In this document: in pieces, positions 40,400 to 44,207 of the stretch
Numbering within the stretch: position 1 is the first letter of the stretch
How the letters are laid out: the number at the start of each line of letters is the position of its first letter
Assembly (NCBI GenBank): GCA_021844425.1
Contig: JAKBTL010000027.1
Span: 1 to 44,207, forward strand
DNA: 44,207 bases
DNA from: Actinomycetes bacterium
GTDB taxonomy: Bacteria; Actinomycetota; Acidimicrobiia; Acidimicrobiales; RAAP-2
Direction: 5' to 3'
Translations under genes and position numbers: made by a program
The notes under the pieces: generated by a model
Told to the model about the DNA's origin: nothing
Databases searched by the model: none
Seen by the model: only the letters and a program-made list of their open reading frames with translations

Positions 40400-41451
40400 A
40401 GTTCAGCATCTACTCGGAGCTGCAGAGCTGGCCCGGCAAGTCCTACGACACCCTGTACGGCGAAGTTCTCGAGCAGATAGAGAATGCAGACCGCCTGGGC
40501 TACGACGCGTACCTGGCAGTCGAGCACGCGTTCTTCCCGAAGTTCTCGGCTTCCGTGAACGTGTTCGGGCTCTTCGGCATCGCCGCCGCGAGGACGCGGA
40601 ACATCAAGTTCCGTGCGATGCTGCACATCCTGCCCTATCACAACCCACTCGTCCTGGCAGCGATGATCCACGAGTTCTCCATCCTGACGCAGGGTCGCTA
40701 CGAGTTCGGCGTCGGCCGCGGCCATGGATGGATCCCCTCGCCTGCGGGGCTCCCACTGGACTCGACGTCGCGGCCTCGCTACGAGGAGGCGCTCGACCTC
40801 TTCATCGAAGCACTCGAGAAGGAGGTCGTGTCGTTCCACGGCGAGTATTGGAACATCGAAGAGAGCCACGTGGTGCCGTACAGCGGGCACGACTTTCGGG
40901 TGATTCTCGGCGGAACGTCCGACCGCACGTACGACCTCGCAGCGGAGCACGGCTGGGGCGTGGCAGTGCCTCCGCTCCTGCCGTACTCGGCGCTGAAGGA
41001 CCAGCTGGACTTCTACAGAGCGAAGTGTGCCGAGCACGGGACCACGCCGGACATCGTCTGGATCCACGCGTGCTACATCGACGAGGATCGCGAGATTGCA
41101 AGGCGCGAGGCAGAACGCCACATGCGCGGCTATCTCGAGGGCAACGCGTCCCCACTGACCGACTTCACGCCGCCACCGGCCGATGCGCTCAACGCTGCGG
41201 GGTACGGGTTCTATGTCTCGGGGATCTTGGAGAAACTTGCACAGACGCCGTACGACACGATGATCGAGAATGACATCGTCTGGGTCGGAACGCCCGACGA
41301 CGTCGTCTCTCGCATCCGAGAGACGATCGACGTGTGCGAGGGTCTGACGGAGATCGCGATCACGACGAACCCGGGTGGCGTCGAGCATTGGAAGGCGATC
41401 AAGGCGCAGGAGCTCTTCGCAGCCCATGTGATGCCGGCGTTCCGCACGTGA
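40396..41451 (+). CDS. LLM-class flavin-dependent monooxygenase
   Basis: 351 residues. Luciferase-like TIM barrel: EQIENADRLGYDAYLAVEHAFFP (the D-x-x-x-x-EHHF-like strand 2 region), FRAMLHILPYHNPLVLAAMIHEFSILTQGRYEFGVGRGH (strand 3-4), VVSFHGEYWNIEE and VWVGTPDDVVSRIRETIDVCEGLTEI near the C-terminus. Members use FMNH2 from a partner reductase to oxidise amines, sulfonates or heterocycles; its neighbour provides that reductase. Distinct from the LLM protein at 3298-4299, which has no reductase beside it. Last + strand gene; it converges with the cobalamin operon 52 bases on. Confidence 0.88.
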   Translation: MKFSIYSELQSWPGKSYDTLYGEVLEQIENADRLGYDAYLAVEHAFFPKFSASVNVFGLFGIAAARTRNIKFRAMLHILPYHNPLVLAAMIHEFSILTQGRYEFGVGRGHGWIPSPAGLPLDSTSRPRYEEALDLFIEALEKEVVSFHGEYWNIEESHVVPYSGHDFRVILGGTSDRTYDLAAEHGWGVAVPPLLPYSALKDQLDFYRAKCAEHGTTPDIVWIHACYIDEDREIARREAERHMRGYLEGNASPLTDFTPPPADALNAAGYGFYVSGILEKLAQTPYDTMIENDIVWVGTPDDVVSRIRETIDVCEGLTEIAITTNPGGVEHWKAIKAQELFAAHVMPAFRT

Positions 41452-41503
41452 GCCGTTGTCCAAGGTGGACGTCGGGCGTCAGAGTGGCGCCGACGGGGAG
41501 TGG

Positions 41504-42265
41504 CTACCTTCCCGGCTCGCCGGATGCTCGTGCGCGGTGACCGAGGTCGACGACCGGGCCGACGACGATGACGGCGGGAGGCCCGAGATCGACTTCGGGG
41601 AGTCGGGCGAGGGTAGTGCGGACCGTGCGCTCGGTCGCAGTGGTGCCGTTCTGGATCACGGCCACCGGGGTGTCGGGGCCTCGGCCGGCGTCGATGAGCG
41701 CAGCGGCGATGGCAGCGCGCGAGGCCATGCCCATGAGGATGACGAGGGTGCCGCCAGTGCGGGCGAGCGCTTCCCAGTCCGGCTCGTGCTCGCAGTCCGA
41801 CGGCTCGCCGGCATGACGGGTCTGACCGGTGACGATCGTCACGGACGAGGCGAGGCCCCGGTGCGTGGCGGGGATGCCGGCTGCGCCCGGGACGCCGAGC
41901 GCCGAGGACACCCCGGGGACGATCTCCCAGGCGATCCCCGCGCGCTCGAGGATCTCGATCTCTTCGCCGCCTCGCCCGAAGACGAACGGGTCCCCACCCT
42001 TGAGCCGCACGACGATCGCGGCCGTTCGTCCGTGCTCGACGAGCAGGCGTCCGATGTCGTCTTGGCGGTGATCGGCTCCCGCACTGTCGGTTCCTGGCCG
42101 CTTGCCGACGTCGATGCAGAGCGCGTCGCTCCGGGCCAGGCACAAGACGTCCGACGAGACGAGGCGGTCGTAGAGCACGACGTCGGCACTGCGGAGGAGC
42201 TCTGCCCCGCGGAGGGTGAGGAGCCCTGGGTCACCGGGTCCTGCGCCGACCAGGTACACGGTCAT
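41504..42265 (-). CDS. cobA: Uroporphyrinogen-III C-methyltransferase
   Basis: 253 residues, the usual size for SUMT. It methylates uroporphyrinogen III at C2 and C7 with S-adenosylmethionine, the branch step to cobalamin and sirohaem. Signatures: VYLVGAGPGDPGLLTLRGAELL (SAM-binding loop), DVVLYDRLV, VRLKGGDPFVFGRGGEE, and VPGVSSALGVPGAAGIPATHRG. The ATG at 42265 is chosen because the family begins at MTVYLVGAGPGD; the open frame continues about 50 codons upstream without similarity. It overlaps the cobC-like stop (ATGA). Confidence 0.93.
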   Translation of the reverse strand: MTVYLVGAGPGDPGLLTLRGAELLRSADVVLYDRLVSSDVLCLARSDALCIDVGKRPGTDSAGADHRQDDIGRLLVEHGRTAAIVVRLKGGDPFVFGRGGEEIEILERAGIAWEIVPGVSSALGVPGAAGIPATHRGLASSVTIVTGQTRHAGEPSDCEHEPDWEALARTGGTLVILMGMASRAAIAAALIDAGRGPDTPVAVIQNGTTATERTVRTTLARLPEVDLGPPAVIVVGPVVDLGHRARASGEPGR

Positions 42266-43239
42266 CGCGCCACGCTCTGTGTGGGCATGTCCGGTGTGTC
42301 GGCCTGCTGTCGGGCCCGCATGTCGCCGTGGTGCCGAAGGGCGCGCTCGAGCCGCGGGAACTGGTCGTGGCGGGGGACCGCGACGCGAACGGTGCCCTCC
42401 AGCCCGAAGCTCGCGCAATCACGCACGACGACCCCCTCGGTCAGCAACGTCGTGCGGAGCGTTCCGGACTGGCTGACGAGGACCCACGGCCCTTGACCGG
42501 CGCTGACGGAGAGCCCGTGCTGGCGGAGGAGATCGGCCAGCTGCCCTCGAAGTGCTGCGGTCTGACGCGACCACGCCGGGAGGTCGACCGGTCGCAACAG
42601 GTCGGGCAGGGCGGCTGCTGCCAGCCCGTTCACCGACCACTCGGGCTGGACGCGGCGGATCTCGTGCACGAGCCGGTCATCGGCGCAGAGCACGTACCCG
42701 AGGCGGAGCCCGGGGCACGCGAGGAGCTTGGTCAGCGACCCAACGACGACGGATCCCTTCAGGTGGTCACCACGAGTCCACGTTCCCGAAGCGATCGGCC
42801 AGAAGGCCTCGTCCCACACCCCTACCTCTGCGTCTGCCGGGGCGAGCGTCCCGAGGGGATTGTTCGGGTTGGACCTCCACCGGGGCCCGCCTGTGCGTGG
42901 GTACAAGGAGAAGTCGGGTTCGTCGACCGTCCCTCCGAGGACCGAACCGGTCAGTGCGATGGCCTCCGCACCGCCGTTGGTGAGCACGAGGTGCTCGGGT
43001 TCCACGCCCATTGCCTCGGCGAGCGCCGCCGTGGCACGGGACGGATCGGGGTAGCGGCCGATGGCGTCGAGGTGCGTGCGCAGGGCTTCCGTGGGGTCGG
43101 GAGCCACGGGGCAGAGGCTCGCAGACAGGTCCAGGATGGATGCCGGGTCGATTCCGAGCTCTGCGGCCAAGCGTGCGCCGTTGCCGCCGTGCGCTTCACG
43201 GCCGGCAGACGAGGCGGGCGAGGCAGGTGAGAACCTCAA
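42262..43239 (-). CDS. cobC: Threonine-phosphate decarboxylase / aminotransferase, CobC-like
   Basis: 325 residues of PLP fold type I. HGGNGARLAAELGI and ILDLSASLCPVAP at the N-terminus are the HGG...DFSxNxNPxGP-type opening of CobC/CobD decarboxylases; NPNNPLGT follows, and the PLP lysine is K171 in SLTKLLACPGLRLGYVL. These enzymes make (R)-1-amino-2-propanol phosphate for the cobalamin lower-ligand linker. The TTG at 43239 is chosen since it overlaps the cobD stop (TTGA) and places HGG about 20 residues in. Between cobD and cobA, fully consistent with cobalamin synthesis. It is somewhat shorter than most homologues (about 340-360). Confidence 0.85.
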   Translation of the reverse strand: MRFSPASPASSAGREAHGGNGARLAAELGIDPASILDLSASLCPVAPDPTEALRTHLDAIGRYPDPSRATAALAEAMGVEPEHLVLTNGGAEAIALTGSVLGGTVDEPDFSLYPRTGGPRWRSNPNNPLGTLAPADAEVGVWDEAFWPIASGTWTRGDHLKGSVVVGSLTKLLACPGLRLGYVLCADDRLVHEIRRVQPEWSVNGLAAAALPDLLRPVDLPAWSRQTAALRGQLADLLRQHGLSVSAGQGPWVLVSQSGTLRTTLLTEGVVVRDCASFGLEGTVRVAVPRHDQFPRLERALRHHGDMRARQQADTPDMPTQSVAR

Positions 43240-44207
43240 CGGACGTCTCGGCGGTTTCGGTGGGTCCCCGTGGGGGCCACGACCCGGATCAGCGAGGGGA
43301 GGGCGAGGGCCGTGGCTGCGGTGAAGGTGACCCGGCGTGCGAGCTGCCGGGCGCGGGCGATGTCTGCCGTCTCGGCGACGCGCCCGTGGCCCAGCTCCGC
43401 ACGATGCTCGACCACGCCGCCGTAGCTGTTGGTCCCGCCGAGGCGAAGGGCGAGTGCGGCGGCGAAGGCAGCTTCGACCACGCCAGCGTTGGGGGAGGGG
43501 TGGTTCGGGGCTTGCTGGCGCACTGCCCGCACGATCTCTGCGGCGCGGCGCGGCACGCACAGTGCGACGAGCACGGCCGCGATGCGCGCCGGCACGAAGT
43601 TGGCGATGTCGTCGGCACGTGCCGACGCCCAGCCGAAGCGTCGGTAGCGGTCGCTGCGGTGCCCGACCATCGCATCGAGGGTGTTCACGGCGCGGTAGGT
43701 CGCCGCACCGATCGGGCCCGCCACTGCCGCCCAGAACAGCGGTGCCACGACGGCATCGACACTGTTCTCCGCCAGTGATTCCACGACCGCCCGGGCGATC
43801 TCGGCCTCGTCGAGGCCTTCCGGATCGCGTCCGGCGAGGGTCGGGAGCGCTCGGCGCGCCACGTCGATCCGTCCGGACGCCAGCGCCCCGGCGATCTCCG
43901 AGGCGTGCCGATCGAGACTGCGGGCGCCGAGCGTGGTGGCGACCACCGCGATGGCGGACGCGCACTGGGCTGCGAGGCCGCCGAACCGTCGGGCCATGGT
44001 ACCCAAGACCAGCGTGGGGAACCCAGCCACCGCGAGACCGGCGCAGAGGTGCCGTACGCCGCTCCACCGGTCATCGCTCCACGCCACCGCTTCGCGCCAC
44101 GCCATGGCCCGGCCGAACCACGCCACCGGGTGCAGTCCGTCCGGAGGATCCCCGACGAGGTGGTCCAGCACCGCCCCCGCCGCGGCAGCCGCTCCCCGTG
44201 ATCGCCA
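43236..44207 (-). CDS. cobD: Adenosylcobinamide-phosphate synthase, CobD/CbiB family, 5' partial
   Basis: Frame is open to the window edge; 323 codons are visible. HLVGDPPDGLHPVAWFGRAM (N-terminal GDPPxxxHPV motif) and AVVESLAENSVDAVVAPLFWAAVAGPIGAATYRAVNTLDAMVGHRSDRY (the ENxxDxxxAPLFW and RxxNTLDAMxG motifs) identify it with certainty. It is a membrane enzyme that attaches aminopropanol (phosphate) to cobyric acid. NHPSPNAGVVEAAFAAALALRLGGTNSYGG is also characteristic. An in-frame GTG at 44171 could be an internal codon. Coupled to cobC by TTGA. Confidence 0.92.
   Translation of the reverse strand, partial: WRSRGAAAAAGAVLDHLVGDPPDGLHPVAWFGRAMAWREAVAWSDDRWSGVRHLCAGLAVAGFPTLVLGTMARRFGGLAAQCASAIAVVATTLGARSLDRHASEIAGALASGRIDVARRALPTLAGRDPEGLDEAEIARAVVESLAENSVDAVVAPLFWAAVAGPIGAATYRAVNTLDAMVGHRSDRYRRFGWASARADDIANFVPARIAAVLVALCVPRRAAEIVRAVRQQAPNHPSPNAGVVEAAFAAALALRLGGTNSYGGVVEHRAELGHGRVAETADIARARQLARRVTFTAATALALPSLIRVVAPTGTHRNRRDVR

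Noticed and set aside
41452-41503. Convergent gap after the LLM monooxygenase as a terminator
   Set aside because: Only a 5-bp stem (GTCCA/TGGAC) is visible; too weak to call.
43240-44067. N-terminal extension of the cobC-like frame to 44067 on the - strand
   Set aside because: This part is an out-of-frame reading of cobD; the CobC similarity begins only after the TTG at 43239.

Overview
This is a 44.2 kb, high-GC (visibly GC-rich throughout, strong G/C third-position bias), very gene-dense bacterial window. Frequent GTG/TTG starts, many ATGA/GTGA stop-start overlaps, two luciferase-like (LLM) oxidoreductases, a PaaX-type regulator, a LivM-LivG fusion and a thiolase-like/DUF35 pair all fit Actinomycetota. 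I cannot fix the class; Acidimicrobiia or Thermoleophilia-like lineages are guesses. I saw no rRNA, tRNA, CRISPR array, insertion sequence or phage gene. Apart from the last three genes, almost everything is catabolic or transport related, so the window reads as a large catabolic island ending beside a cobalamin biosynthesis operon.

Region 1 (1-4299, + strand): the end of a cyclase-family hydrolase, then an amidase-signature amidase, an octopine/nopaline-type dehydrogenase and an LLM oxidoreductase; the last three genes overlap at their start/stop codons. Region 2 (4350-11427, +): a TTGACA promoter, then E1-alpha, E1-beta and E2 of a branched-chain-type 2-oxoacid dehydrogenase (no E3 in the window), a HisC-like aminotransferase, a TrpB2-type tryptophan synthase beta and a nitrilase-superfamily protein that lacks the catalytic cysteine. 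The pattern suggests transamination and oxidative decarboxylation of an amino or oxo acid, but the substrate is unknown.

Region 3 (11510-18235, +): a clear TTGACA-16-TATAGT promoter with the palindrome GTTGATCAAC in its spacer drives a phenylacetate-CoA-ligase-like gene and a complete branched-chain-amino-acid-type ABC importer (livH, livM-livG fusion, livF, binding protein), closed by a strong hairpin. Region 4 (18266-29238): a convergent GlcD-like FAD oxidase, a divergent PaaX-like repressor, then a + strand set: three-subunit molybdenum hydroxylase, acyl-CoA dehydrogenase, quinone-oxidoreductase-like dehydrogenase, enoyl-CoA hydratase-like protein, and a thiolase-like protein with a DUF35 partner. 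Together with the CoA ligase this is a plausible CoA-thioester side-chain route: activate, dehydrogenate, hydrate, retro-aldol cleave.

Region 5 (29377-41451, +): an unusual repeat-rich leader whose promoter carries the same 15-bp element as region 3, then a second cyclase-family hydrolase, an APC-type permease, a VC1184-type PLP enzyme, two tandem amidohydrolases, an oligopeptide-type ABC importer (binding protein and two permeases, no ATPase), and a flavin reductase/LLM monooxygenase pair. Region 6 (41504-44207, - strand): cobA, a cobC-like gene and a partial cobD/cbiB, all overlapping, on the opposite strand.

The two least ordinary signals are (a) a shared promoter element (ACATANCGTTGATCA) tying regions 3 and 5 into one possible regulon, and (b) a repeated architecture in which short gaps inside operons are filled exactly by micro-ORFs whose start overlaps the upstream stop and whose stop overlaps the downstream start.
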